The notes beneath the pieces were generated by a model, which was not told the DNA's origin, made no database searches, and saw only the letters and a program-made list of their open reading frames with translations. A DNA stretch of 45,087 nucleotides from Candidatus Delongbacteria bacterium (lineage in GTDB: Bacteria > JAGOEH01), in assembly GCA_017997825.1 (NCBI GenBank), contig JAGOEH010000007.1, positions 1 to 45,087 on the forward strand. Direction: 5' to 3'. Position 1 is the stretch's first letter. Each line of letters starts with the position of its first letter. Positions 37,209-44,646 of this stretch are shown here, in pieces. The position numbers and the translations under genes were made by a program.

Positions 37209-37275
37209 ATTGCGTATTCCGATGGACGTTCAAACGACCAACCCGATCACCATTAACCGATACAAGGTATTCGCG

Positions 37276-38037
37276 ATGCATTCATTATCCGCCGTCATCA
37301 TTACCTATAACGAAGCCCGCAACATCCGCCGCTGTCTGGAATCGATCCTGCCGGTAGCCGATGAAATCGTGGTGGTGGACTGTTATTCGAGCGATGAGAC
37401 GCAATCCATCTGCCGGGACTACCCGGTAAGGTTCATCCAACACCCCTTCGAGGGCTATATCGAGCAGACCCGCTATGCCGCCTCCCAGGCCACTCATGAC
37501 CATATATTGACCATCGATGCCGACGAATGTCTGACCGAAGAGCTCCGCCGATCGATCCTGGAAAAGAAGCGTCACTGGGATTTGGCCGGTTACAAAATGA
37601 ACCGCCTCACCAACTACTGCGGCCGATGGGTCCGCCATTCCGGCTGGTATCCCGAATGGAAGCTGAGACTGTACGACCGCACCCGCGGGGAATGGCGAGG
37701 CACCAATCCCCATTACTCCTTCAAGGTCAATCCCGGCGAACAGTTCGGTTATATCAAAGGCGATATGCTGCATTACTCTTATACCTCCATCAGCGACCAT
37801 GTCGCCAGAACCAACAAATACAGCCAGATCATGGCCGACGAGTATTTTAAACAAGGCAAAAGCTGCCATTTGGTCATCATCCTGGGCCACGGCCTGCATA
37901 AATTCTTCAAGGATTATGTACTGAAAAAGGGATTTCTGGACGGATACACCGGCTTGCTGGTATGTCTGATTTCGGCCTTCGGCGCTTTTCTAAAATATGC
38001 CAAACTCAGGGAAAACTATGAACAGTCGTCCCGGTGA
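37276..38037 (+). CDS. GT2-family LPS-core glycosyltransferase (WaaE/KdtX-like)
   Basis: The 253-residue protein starts at the ATG at 37276. The 100-residue upstream extension of the same frame crosses the promoter region and is not credible. The GT-A domain shows SAVIITYNEARNIRRCLESI, DEIVVVDCYSSDET, QTRYAASQATHDHILTIDADE (DxD-type metal site) and a DRTRGEWRGTNPHYSF region. A C-terminal amphipathic or membrane segment follows (GLLVCLISAFGAFL). This matches the beta-1,4-glucosyltransferase family acting on LPS inner-core heptose. It overlaps the next gene by 20 nt. Confidence 0.88.
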   Translation: MHSLSAVIITYNEARNIRRCLESILPVADEIVVVDCYSSDETQSICRDYPVRFIQHPFEGYIEQTRYAASQATHDHILTIDADECLTEELRRSILEKKRHWDLAGYKMNRLTNYCGRWVRHSGWYPEWKLRLYDRTRGEWRGTNPHYSFKVNPGEQFGYIKGDMLHYSYTSISDHVARTNKYSQIMADEYFKQGKSCHLVIILGHGLHKFFKDYVLKKGFLDGYTGLLVCLISAFGAFLKYAKLRENYEQSSR

Positions 38038-40198
38038 ATCCTCCTATCTGAACCGCAGCCTGATGGTTCTGGCGGCAAGCTATGGGACGGGATTGTTCGG
38101 CCTGACCCTGCTTCGAATCATCCTATGCTTCACCCAGCCGGCCGATTGGGCCGGATTACCGACTCCGATTTTGATGAAAGCCTTCTGGATGGGATGGCGC
38201 TTTGACACCGTCATCAGCGCCTATATTCTGGCTCTGCCGGCATTGGGCCTGATCATCGGGGCCTTTTGCCCCGCCCTGCGGCGGATTATCCGCCGGGCCG
38301 GCCTGATCTGGATCACGGTACTGTATGCTCTGGCCCTGCTGCTGGGTGCGATCGACCTGGTCTACTTCCATTTTTATCATACCCGGATCACCTTCGATAT
38401 TCTGAAATGGATGAATACCCCGGGCATGGTGCTGAAGATGGTCTTTCAGGACTGGAAAAATTACCTGGTGCTGGCCGGTTTGTGTCTGGTGGTAAGCAGT
38501 CTGTATCGGGGATTCCGGCTCTGGTTTGACCGGTTTCTGAACGCGGAATGGGTAACGGCGCCGGCCTTGCGCGGAAACCGGATTCTGTCGCACAGCTTGA
38601 TTTATGTATTGGCGGCCGGGTTCATCTTTTTGGGCATGCGTGGCCGGATATCCCCCAAATCCCCGATCCGCTGGGGTACCGCCTTTTTCAGTGATTATAC
38701 CTTCGCCAATCAATTAGGTCTCAATCCGAGCTATACCTTTCTCCAGAGCTGGCTGGACAGCCGTAATCCCAAAAACCGGAACCTGAACCTGATGCCCGAC
38801 AGCCTCGCGCTGGCCTATATGCAGGATGGCCTGGCCGGGATCCCGGCGTATCATTCCGAGGATCGGGTAAGTTTGGTGACCGGCCCGCCGGCGGATTCCC
38901 TTCCCCCGCTGGTCCGCGAATTCCGACCCTCTCAGCCTCCCCATGACTGGAACGTGGTGCTGGTGCTGATGGAGAGTATGGCCGCTTGGAAAATGGGAGT
39001 TTTCGGCAATCCCGACCGCCTGACGCCCCATCTGGACAGCCTGGCCCAGTCCGGCCAATTGTTGACCCGGTTCTATTCCGACGGCACCCATACCTGCAAC
39101 GGGGTTTTCGCCTCTTTGTTCGGGTATCCGACCCTGATGAGCAAACATCCCCTCAAAAGTACCGAAAACATGCAGATCTTCGGAGGAATTCCCCATCTGT
39201 TGAACCAGCGGGGATACCAGACCGTGTTTTTCTGCACCCATGACGATCAATTCGACAATCTGGGTGGATTCCTCAGCCATAATGGATTCCAGAAAATAGT
39301 CAGTCAGCGGGATTATCCCCGGGACCAGGTCATCAACACCTTCGGGGTACCCGATGGCGTGATGTTTGATCAGGCTCTGCCCTATCTGAACCAACTCCAT
39401 CAGTCCGGACAGCCTTTCCTGGCGGTGCTCCTGACCGACAGCGACCATAGCCCCTATACCATCCCGGAGCACCCGGAATTCAAGCCCCATTCCGACGACA
39501 AACCCAAACAAGCCACCGAGTATGCCGACTGGGCCATCGGGCGCTTCATGCGCCAGGCCGCCCGGGAAGCCTGGTTCGAAAATACAGTGTTCCTGTTCAC
39601 AGCCGATCATGGCCAATACAGTCCCTCACCTTACGATATTTCACTGGGATTCCATCATATCCCGCTGATCATCTATCCGCAAGACAAATGCGCCATTCCC
39701 GATCCTGATGCCCTGGGCTGTCAGGTCGATATCCTGCCGACCCTGATGGGCATCCTGCGGATTCCCTATCGCCACAACACCATGGGATATGATCTTACCC
39801 GGGAAAAACGGTCGATGGTGATCTTCAACGACGACGACAAGCTGAGCTGTTTGAATGATTCATTGTTGTGGCTGAGCCGAAAGAATCATGCCCAGTCGCT
39901 CTATCGTTACCGTAAGGGGAATCTATCCCGGGAGGACAGCCTGTCCCGGGAGGACACCTTGTCCCGGGAGGACACCTTGTCCCGGGAGGACACCTTGTCC
40001 CGGGGGAGCCACCTGGCCGGAGAGCTCGCCTTGGTCCGGGGGGATAAGGACACGATGACCATAGGTGCCGGACATTCCGATATCATCGCCGTATATCCGA
40101 CGGAAACGGCCGCCATGAGTGATTATGCCCGGGCTCAGCTCCAAACGGTTCAATGGCTGATCAATCAGAGGAAGGTATATGTCGAGCTTATCCCCTGA
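38018..40198 (+). CDS. LtaS-like membrane phosphoglycerol transferase/sulfatase with SREDTL repeats
   Basis: This 726-residue protein starts at the ATG at 38018 (AGGGA upstream). About five TM helices lie in the first 210 residues (ILALPALGLIIGAF; LIWITVLYALALLLGAIDL; YVLAAGFIFLGM). The periplasmic sulfatase-fold domain has VVLVLMESMAAWKMG, probable nucleophile T359 in DGTHTCNGVF, LLTDSDHSPYTIPEH and FTADHGQYS. Members transfer phosphoglycerol or phosphoethanolamine from lipids to surface glycans. Near the C-terminus, residues about 635-676, are SREDTL-type 6-residue repeats from an 18-bp DNA repeat. Context with GT2 and WaaF-like genes supports LPS-core decoration. Confidence 0.87.
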   Translation: MNSRPGESSYLNRSLMVLAASYGTGLFGLTLLRIILCFTQPADWAGLPTPILMKAFWMGWRFDTVISAYILALPALGLIIGAFCPALRRIIRRAGLIWITVLYALALLLGAIDLVYFHFYHTRITFDILKWMNTPGMVLKMVFQDWKNYLVLAGLCLVVSSLYRGFRLWFDRFLNAEWVTAPALRGNRILSHSLIYVLAAGFIFLGMRGRISPKSPIRWGTAFFSDYTFANQLGLNPSYTFLQSWLDSRNPKNRNLNLMPDSLALAYMQDGLAGIPAYHSEDRVSLVTGPPADSLPPLVREFRPSQPPHDWNVVLVLMESMAAWKMGVFGNPDRLTPHLDSLAQSGQLLTRFYSDGTHTCNGVFASLFGYPTLMSKHPLKSTENMQIFGGIPHLLNQRGYQTVFFCTHDDQFDNLGGFLSHNGFQKIVSQRDYPRDQVINTFGVPDGVMFDQALPYLNQLHQSGQPFLAVLLTDSDHSPYTIPEHPEFKPHSDDKPKQATEYADWAIGRFMRQAAREAWFENTVFLFTADHGQYSPSPYDISLGFHHIPLIIYPQDKCAIPDPDALGCQVDILPTLMGILRIPYRHNTMGYDLTREKRSMVIFNDDDKLSCLNDSLLWLSRKNHAQSLYRYRKGNLSREDSLSREDTLSREDTLSREDTLSRGSHLAGELALVRGDKDTMTIGAGHSDIIAVYPTETAAMSDYARAQLQTVQWLINQRKVYVELIP
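39920..40045 (+). repeat. 18-bp tandem coding repeats in the LtaS-like gene
   Basis: Seven 18-bp units lie in frame. Units at 39956-39973 and 39974-39991 are identical (ACCTTGTCCCGGGAGGAC); the outer units are diverged. The core TGTCCCGGGAGGACA is an inverted repeat. Relative to the related repeats at 21190-21341 and 40638-40786, the shared CCYGGGAG core is read one codon phase away, giving S-R-E-D-T-L instead of Q-P-A-L-G-G. Confidence 0.93.
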
Positions 40199-41399
40199 TC
40201 CGAAACACATCCTGGTCCGGATGCCCAATTGGCTGGGGGATATGGTGATGGCCGCCTGGTTCATTCGGGATCTGCAGGTTCAGTTTCCCAATGCCGAACT
40301 CCACCTGATCGTTAAAACACCGCTACGGGAGTTGGCCCGGCTTTTCCCCGGGCATACCAGTCTGATCTTCTTCAACAAAAACCAGTGGCCGGGATTGATC
40401 GGCAGTCTGCGGTTCGCCCGCTGGGCTTTGCGGTGCATACCCTATGATTATTTTTTCTGCCTGCCCAATTCGTTCTCCTCGGCCTGGATGGGATACTATA
40501 GTTCGGCCCGGATCCGGATTGGATACAAGAATGAATTCCGGAATTTTTTATTGTCGCACAGTCTGAAAAAACCGGCCGGCCTGCATCGGGTCGATGATTA
40601 CCGATATCTGCTCCATCGCTGGTTCCCGGAACGCGGCGAGCACCTTCCTACGACTACCCCGCCGGCCACCCTTTCTCCAGGAAGCCTCCCAGCCCTGGGA
40701 GGGCAACCTGCCCTGGGAGGGCAACCTGCCCTGGGAGGGCTCCCAGCCCCAGGAGCACATACTACTCAAGAAGAGCACCTTGCTCAGGTGATTCTGCAGC
40801 ATCCCCATCCCCGCAATCCGATCCACCTGATGGAAGATGGGATTACCATCGTGCTCAACATCAATTCCCAGGCCCCGTCCCGCCGGCTAACCCTGGAGGG
40901 CTGGCAACGGATCATTATGGAATTGCGGCGGAGGCTGAAGGAAAGCCTTACGGAGGATTTTTCTCGGGTCCGGTTTTATCTTCCCGGTTCCCAGTCCGAA
41001 GAATCCCGGGTCCGGCAGTTGATTGACATGGCGGGAGATGATAATGATTTGATAGACTGCTGCGGGAGAACCGATTTACTGCAATTGGCCGATCTGATGA
41101 AACGGGCCCGGCTGGTCATTAGCTCCGATTCGGGACCGGCCCACCTGGCCAATGCTTATCATACCCCGACCATCGTGCTCTTTGGTGCCGGCAATGAAAA
41201 GAGTACCGCTCCCTATTGCCCGGATAGTCTGAGAATTATCAAAAATGACAGTTTGAAATGCCGCCCCTGCGTCAAAAATCACTGCCCACTCAAGGCCAAC
41301 CACTGCCTGGAAAGCCTCTCCCCCGAATTCATCGCCGATACCGCCATCGAACTCCTGAACCTCATTCCCCATTCACCTGCTATCAATTCCGGTGATTAG
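40179..41399 (+). CDS. waaF: WaaF-like ADP-heptose:LPS heptosyltransferase II with repeat insertion
   Basis: This 406-residue GT9 enzyme transfers a heptose to the LPS inner core. The N-terminal domain has ILVRMPNWLGDMVMAAWFIRDL, the hallmark of WaaF. The C-terminal domain has SQAPSRRLTLEGWQRI, IDCCGRTDLLQLADLMKRA, ISSDSGPAHLANAYHTPTIVLFGA and the cysteine cluster KCRPCVKNHCPLKANHC. Residues about 153-203, in the linker between the two Rossmann domains, are a PALGGQ repeat segment encoded by an 18-bp DNA repeat. Typical WaaF proteins are about 345-360 residues, so the insert explains the excess. It overlaps the LtaS-like gene by 20 nt. Confidence 0.9.
   Translation: MSSLSPDPKHILVRMPNWLGDMVMAAWFIRDLQVQFPNAELHLIVKTPLRELARLFPGHTSLIFFNKNQWPGLIGSLRFARWALRCIPYDYFFCLPNSFSSAWMGYYSSARIRIGYKNEFRNFLLSHSLKKPAGLHRVDDYRYLLHRWFPERGEHLPTTTPPATLSPGSLPALGGQPALGGQPALGGLPAPGAHTTQEEHLAQVILQHPHPRNPIHLMEDGITIVLNINSQAPSRRLTLEGWQRIIMELRRRLKESLTEDFSRVRFYLPGSQSEESRVRQLIDMAGDDNDLIDCCGRTDLLQLADLMKRARLVISSDSGPAHLANAYHTPTIVLFGAGNEKSTAPYCPDSLRIIKNDSLKCRPCVKNHCPLKANHCLESLSPEFIADTAIELLNLIPHSPAINSGD
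40638..40786 (+). repeat. 18-bp tandem coding repeats in the WaaF-like gene
   Basis: Four 18-bp units (40686-40703, 40704-40721, 40722-40739, 40740-40757) carry the consensus CAACCTGCCCTGGGAGGG; the second and third are identical. They are flanked by GAGCACCTTCC (40638-40648) on the left and GAGCACCTTGCTCA (40773-40786) on the right. The right flank equals the 14 bp ending the repeat in the response regulator. The GCCCT/AGGGC core is an inverted repeat. Confidence 0.92.
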
Positions 41400-41495
41400 T
41401 CAATTCCAATCCTCCGCTATCCAAGGATCCGATTGACCGGATTGAACGATTCTGAATATCGGTCACCGCCATTTATTGAATCTATAAACGAATAC

Positions 41496-42125
41496 TTAAT
41501 CGATAAATCTATTTAATTCTTCCACCAGCCGATGAACAGTTGTCGAAGGATTTCGCTTGGTGAATGTTACGGTTGAGCTATAGCCGGCATATAACCTTTC
41601 GGCATTTCTTATTGCCGTTATTTGCATATTTTTCATCCTTTTATACATATCCGGAGCATTCTTTTCATACTTAACGCCCATTTGTTCACTCAACCGGATA
41701 CAATAATCCTTTCGGGATATTGCGGTATCAAGATAAATAAAATGCAGCAAATACCACAACTCAAAAGCTTCATTGGAATATGCGACACGTATTTTATTCT
41801 TGACGGCCTTATCAATGGCACGATTAAAGTGATCATCAGAAAATGAATCCTTATCAAATACACACCAAACTTGATTGTAATCTTTCCGATCGCTGATCGC
41901 TTTATCTCTCCGCTGAATGGCCTCATCCACCAGACTTATAGTATTTTTCCCGGTTCCATGAACTAGTATTTCTAATTTTCCACTATTGACCGGAAACTTC
42001 TTGAAATAATGCGGCTCAGTTTTTTCACCTTCGCAGATAATCAGGATTCTTTCTCGGAGCGATCGCAAGACGCTCTTTCGTTGTGAGGGAGATTTTAAAT
42101 TAAGCCAGGGCTTATTTATTTTCAT
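41496..42125 (-). CDS. RloB-like TOPRIM-family protein
   Basis: I start at the ATG at 42125, within the 3' end of the ATPase gene (overlap 14 nt), giving 209 residues. ILIICEGEKTEPHYFKKF is the TOPRIM-type acidic motif, VWCVFDKDSF the second acidic motif (DxD), and AYSNEAFELWYLLHF the conserved RloB block. RloB proteins are found with the AAA ATPase RloA near restriction-modification loci and are presumed nucleases in defence. The ATPase plus TOPRIM pairing is similar in concept to OLD/Gabija/PARIS systems. No restriction genes are visible here. The gap after it, 41400-41495, is empty. Confidence 0.87.
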   Translation of the reverse strand: MKINKPWLNLKSPSQRKSVLRSLRERILIICEGEKTEPHYFKKFPVNSGKLEILVHGTGKNTISLVDEAIQRRDKAISDRKDYNQVWCVFDKDSFSDDHFNRAIDKAVKNKIRVAYSNEAFELWYLLHFIYLDTAISRKDYCIRLSEQMGVKYEKNAPDMYKRMKNMQITAIRNAERLYAGYSSTVTFTKRNPSTTVHRLVEELNRFID

Positions 42126-43416
42126 GGTTAGGATTCCAAATCCCGTCCGGTTCAGCGATAAAAGGGATCGCTCCATATTTCCCTAATATATAATCCTTCT
42201 CATAAGAGGCATCTTTTCTAACTTTCCCTTTATGCCACCGATAATCCACCAAAGAAAATAGCCGGCTGGCTCCAATCTTATTCTTTTCTACAAACCAGAT
42301 CTGATCACGCCGAAACATTTTATTGGACAACAAGGAGGTATCGTGAGTAACGAAAATAAGTTGGGCATGATGGGGATTGGTAACCGAAGAATGAAACATA
42401 CGGATAAGGTTTCTGGTGATCAGAGGATGCAGCCGGGCCTCCAACTCATCAATAATCAATATTCTTCCATTTTCAAGTGTATCGATAAAAGGTCCGGACA
42501 ACGATAATGTCTTCTTTGTACCCTCCGATTCGAAAATATTGAAATCCCATCGTATTCTATCAGCAATATTTTTACTCTTATCGAATCGGTTATGAATTGA
42601 GAATAATTGTTCTACCTCAACACCAGCATACTCTCCGGTATTAAATGCAGTACGATCGACAATTTTTTTCAGATCAGGTGGAATTTCATCCTTCGATATT
42701 CTCTCTTTAACCAGATCAACATCATGGATATCCAAATCAGCTATGGTGAGGAAATTTAGTATCTTATTTTTATAATCATTATCCAAGATTTTCTTTCTGG
42801 TAAATTTTCCATATTCCTGATCATTTAGACCGGAAATGGTATTAAAACTGGAAAACCAATCCATAATATTCCCGGATATTTCACCATTAAACTGAGTTGT
42901 TACCGATAAAAACAGAACATTCGACCTGGTTTTATCGATCAATCCTTTACCTTCCTTGAACAGGTTACCCAAATCAATGCTGTCATTTTCCCTAACAAAC
43001 ATTTTGGCTTCTCTTTTTGCCATCGAGCGGAACAACCATTCGGAATGGATTTTGGCCTCATCCAACTCAAAACCATATCGATATCTAATATTCCGATGAA
43101 TGAACTGGATCTCAAATAATGCCGGCTGGTCATCCATTTCGGAACTCAGTTTGAATCGGGTGACAGGAATCGGCGTATCAATCGTTGAGGTCTTAAAAAA
43201 ACCGAAAACCATCCATTTCATAAATCTCATCGCTGATACGATATTCGATTTGCCGCTGGCATTAGCCCCATAAATGGCAGCACTATTCAAAAATCTTATT
43301 CGTCCGAAATCAAATGTATTCTCCGCCACCAATTCGGTAATGGATGACGCCAGCATACTCAAGGTCATCGGCTCTTTGATCGATAAATAGTTACCAACAG
43401 TAAATTGAATCAGCAT
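42112..43416 (-). CDS. RloA-like AAA/ABC-type ATPase
   Basis: This 434-residue SMC/ABC-like ATPase belongs to the AAA_15/AAA_21 group. Walker A is YGANASGKSNIVSAMR at about 49-64, after MLIQFTVGNYLSIKEPMTLSM. The ABC-type signature region is probably TKKTLSLSG. Walker B is ILIIDELEARLHPL, and an H-loop follows in LIFVTHDTSLLS. It partners with the downstream RloB-like gene and is the presumed sensor or motor of a two-gene defence module. Its expression may be controlled by the palindrome located between promoter and start codon. Confidence 0.9.
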   Translation of the reverse strand: MLIQFTVGNYLSIKEPMTLSMLASSITELVAENTFDFGRIRFLNSAAIYGANASGKSNIVSAMRFMKWMVFGFFKTSTIDTPIPVTRFKLSSEMDDQPALFEIQFIHRNIRYRYGFELDEAKIHSEWLFRSMAKREAKMFVRENDSIDLGNLFKEGKGLIDKTRSNVLFLSVTTQFNGEISGNIMDWFSSFNTISGLNDQEYGKFTRKKILDNDYKNKILNFLTIADLDIHDVDLVKERISKDEIPPDLKKIVDRTAFNTGEYAGVEVEQLFSIHNRFDKSKNIADRIRWDFNIFESEGTKKTLSLSGPFIDTLENGRILIIDELEARLHPLITRNLIRMFHSSVTNPHHAQLIFVTHDTSLLSNKMFRRDQIWFVEKNKIGASRLFSLVDYRWHKGKVRKDASYEKDYILGKYGAIPFIAEPDGIWNPNHENK

Positions 43417-43447
43417 TAAACCTATCCTGCATTATTTTATAGTTTCA

Positions 43448-43462
43448 TGAGAATTTTTCTCA
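43448..43462. promoter_or_regulatory. 15-bp palindrome in the leader of the RloAB-like pair
   Basis: TGAGAATTTTTCTCA is a perfect palindrome around one central T. It sits between the -10 (43474-43479) and the ATG at 43416, about +5 to +19 of the transcript. It could be a repressor site or an RNA hairpin limiting expression of the candidate defence genes. Confidence 0.5.
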
Positions 43463-43473
43463 CATTTTAAGTT

Positions 43474-43502
43474 AAAATAATAAATATGTCTTATTTTGTC
43501 AA
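43474..43502 (-). promoter_or_regulatory. Promoter of the RloAB-like pair
   Basis: On the minus strand TTGACA (43497-43502), a 17-nt spacer and TATTTT (43474-43479), 58 nt upstream of the ATPase ATG. Confidence 0.72.
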
Positions 43503-43636
43503 GTAATTTAATCGATTTTTCTTGAATCACTGGTGCAAAAAAACTGTTCACAGGTCAGAAGTATTGATTTAATATCCATAGTGAAAATTCTAATTGATTG
43601 ATGCAGAAGATGATAATTGTGAATGTAGCGATAATG

Positions 43637-43801
43637 TCAAGAGGGTTTAAGCTCTATCAAATCTCTATATCCATAATTCGATATCGGATAATCCCCGCAA
43701 AGCCGACTATAGTATTCACGGCAGGTGGATCTCCACCATGCTTGTCCAATAAAACCATTGGCGGTTATGTATAGGAACGAGGGGCCAATCCGGCCCCTCA
43801 T
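43637..43801 (-). CDS. Possible 54-residue small ORF of unknown nature
   Basis: An ATG at 43801 opens 54 codons to a TGA at 43637. The product is rich in Y, R, W and C (AWWRSTCREYYSRLCGDY, then SNYGYRDLIEL), unlike a random low-complexity frame. However, there is only a weak AGG before the start, and the ATG lies inside the GAGGGGCC hairpin. It could be a genuine small protein, a fragment of a decayed gene, or a repeated intergenic element. Apart from the RloAB promoter and palindrome, the rest of the 43417-43899 gap shows nothing else I can support. Confidence 0.25.
   Translation of the reverse strand: MRGRIGPSFLYITANGFIGQAWWRSTCREYYSRLCGDYPISNYGYRDLIELKPS
43779..43799. terminator. GC-rich hairpin downstream of the membrane-protein gene
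   Basis: GAGGGGCC (43779-43786) and GGCCCCTC (43792-43799) form a perfect 8-bp stem with a 5-nt loop, about 100 nt past the 43900 stop on the minus strand. There is no strong T-run (GTTCCTAT follows), so it may be a weak intrinsic or factor-dependent terminator. Confidence 0.45.
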
Positions 43802-43899
43802 ATCCTGGATATTAGCTTGGCTAAATTCTAATTAACCTAATCAGCTAAGCGTACGATAAAACACATTCATTCTACTCAACAATCAGGCTAAAATCAAAC

Positions 43900-44361
43900 T
43901 TATTTCATCTGAAGTATGGTTTGAAACCGGTCGGCATGATCCCTGACATAGGATTGCTGGGCTCCAATGAAACCGGAGAAGAGGAAAATACTCAACAGCA
44001 ATCCGATGGTGGCGGATTGAAAGCCTTTTTCCCTGAAGGTGGAAACCAGCAGCCAAAAAATATTCAATGTCATCACGATATGACCGATTTGAGGTACGAT
44101 ATTCATTCCGCCCCACGGGATGACCACCATCCCCAGTGTCCCGAAAAAGAACATAGGTAGTACCCCTAAATAGGCCAAGGTCCGGCTACGGGTGATCAGA
44201 TAAACCGCGAAACCGATCAGATAAGCCAAACTGGAAGGGGCACAGGCATTGAACATCAGCCATTCGACCACCGTCAGCTTCTGCACAACCAAAAAGAAGA
44301 ATGTACTTTGAATAGTGATTAACAATAAGATTATGGATAGGATTATACCGGTCTTTTTCAT
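43900..44361 (-). CDS. Small multi-pass membrane protein of unknown function
   Basis: This 153-residue inner-membrane protein has about five hydrophobic segments: IILSIILLLITIQSTFFFLVV, SSLAYLIGFAVYLI, TLAYLGVLPMFFFGTLGMVVI, IGHIVMTLNIFWLLV and IGLLLSIFLFSGFIGA. A short basic N-terminus is present, and the polar C-terminal tail (SYVRDHADRFQTILQMK) is probably exposed. I recognise no family. GGAGATATTAG precedes the ATG. A consensus promoter lies about 290 nt upstream with a long leader between. It is unrelated in strand order to the RloAB pair. Confidence 0.72.
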   Translation of the reverse strand: MKKTGIILSIILLLITIQSTFFFLVVQKLTVVEWLMFNACAPSSLAYLIGFAVYLITRSRTLAYLGVLPMFFFGTLGMVVIPWGGMNIVPQIGHIVMTLNIFWLLVSTFREKGFQSATIGLLLSIFLFSGFIGAQQSYVRDHADRFQTILQMK

Positions 44362-44588
44362 CTAATATCTCCATTTCGTCATGATTACAATACCGCCCGT
44401 TTTTGATCGACATGGATCATGATCAATCCTGAAGTGCAATAGTGGCCTCATCAGGCTTGGCATAGGGGAAGCATCATATAGGGGATGTGAATTTACACGA
44501 ACGATAACGAAAATGGATCAGATACCCATCGGACTCCTCAACATCATACAATTCATTCCGACACCGCTTACTCGATATGATATGGATA

Positions 44589-44615
44589 CCCGGATAGTTT
44601 TGACCGGGTTTTTCT
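44589..44615 (+). terminator. Terminator-like hairpin in the long leader region
   Basis: On the plus strand ACCCGG and CCGGGT form a 6-bp stem followed by TTTTTCTT, the shape of an intrinsic terminator. No plus-strand gene ends here. On the minus strand it would be part of a structured leader downstream of the promoter at 44647-44675. Beside this, the 44362-44726 gap holds only that promoter and a GGATCC inverted repeat near 44622-44638. Confidence 0.4.
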
Positions 44616-44646
44616 TACCGGATCCAAGATGGATCCGATTCCGCCT

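Noticed and set aside
36976-37275. 100-residue N-terminal extension of the GT2 gene
   Set aside because: It runs through the divergent promoter region and hairpins, while the GT2 fold begins right at the ATG at 37276.
38714-39616. 300-codon minus-strand open frame inside the LtaS-like gene
   Set aside because: Antisense to the conserved sulfatase domain, with no start-site evidence.
39920-40045. CRISPR array
   Set aside because: Units are directly abutting 18-mers with no spacers, translated in frame within an enzyme gene, and no cas genes are present.
40548-40826. Alternative-frame proteins across the PALGGQ repeat (both strands)
   Set aside because: They exist only because the 18-bp unit lacks stops in all six frames; the WaaF frame has full domain support.
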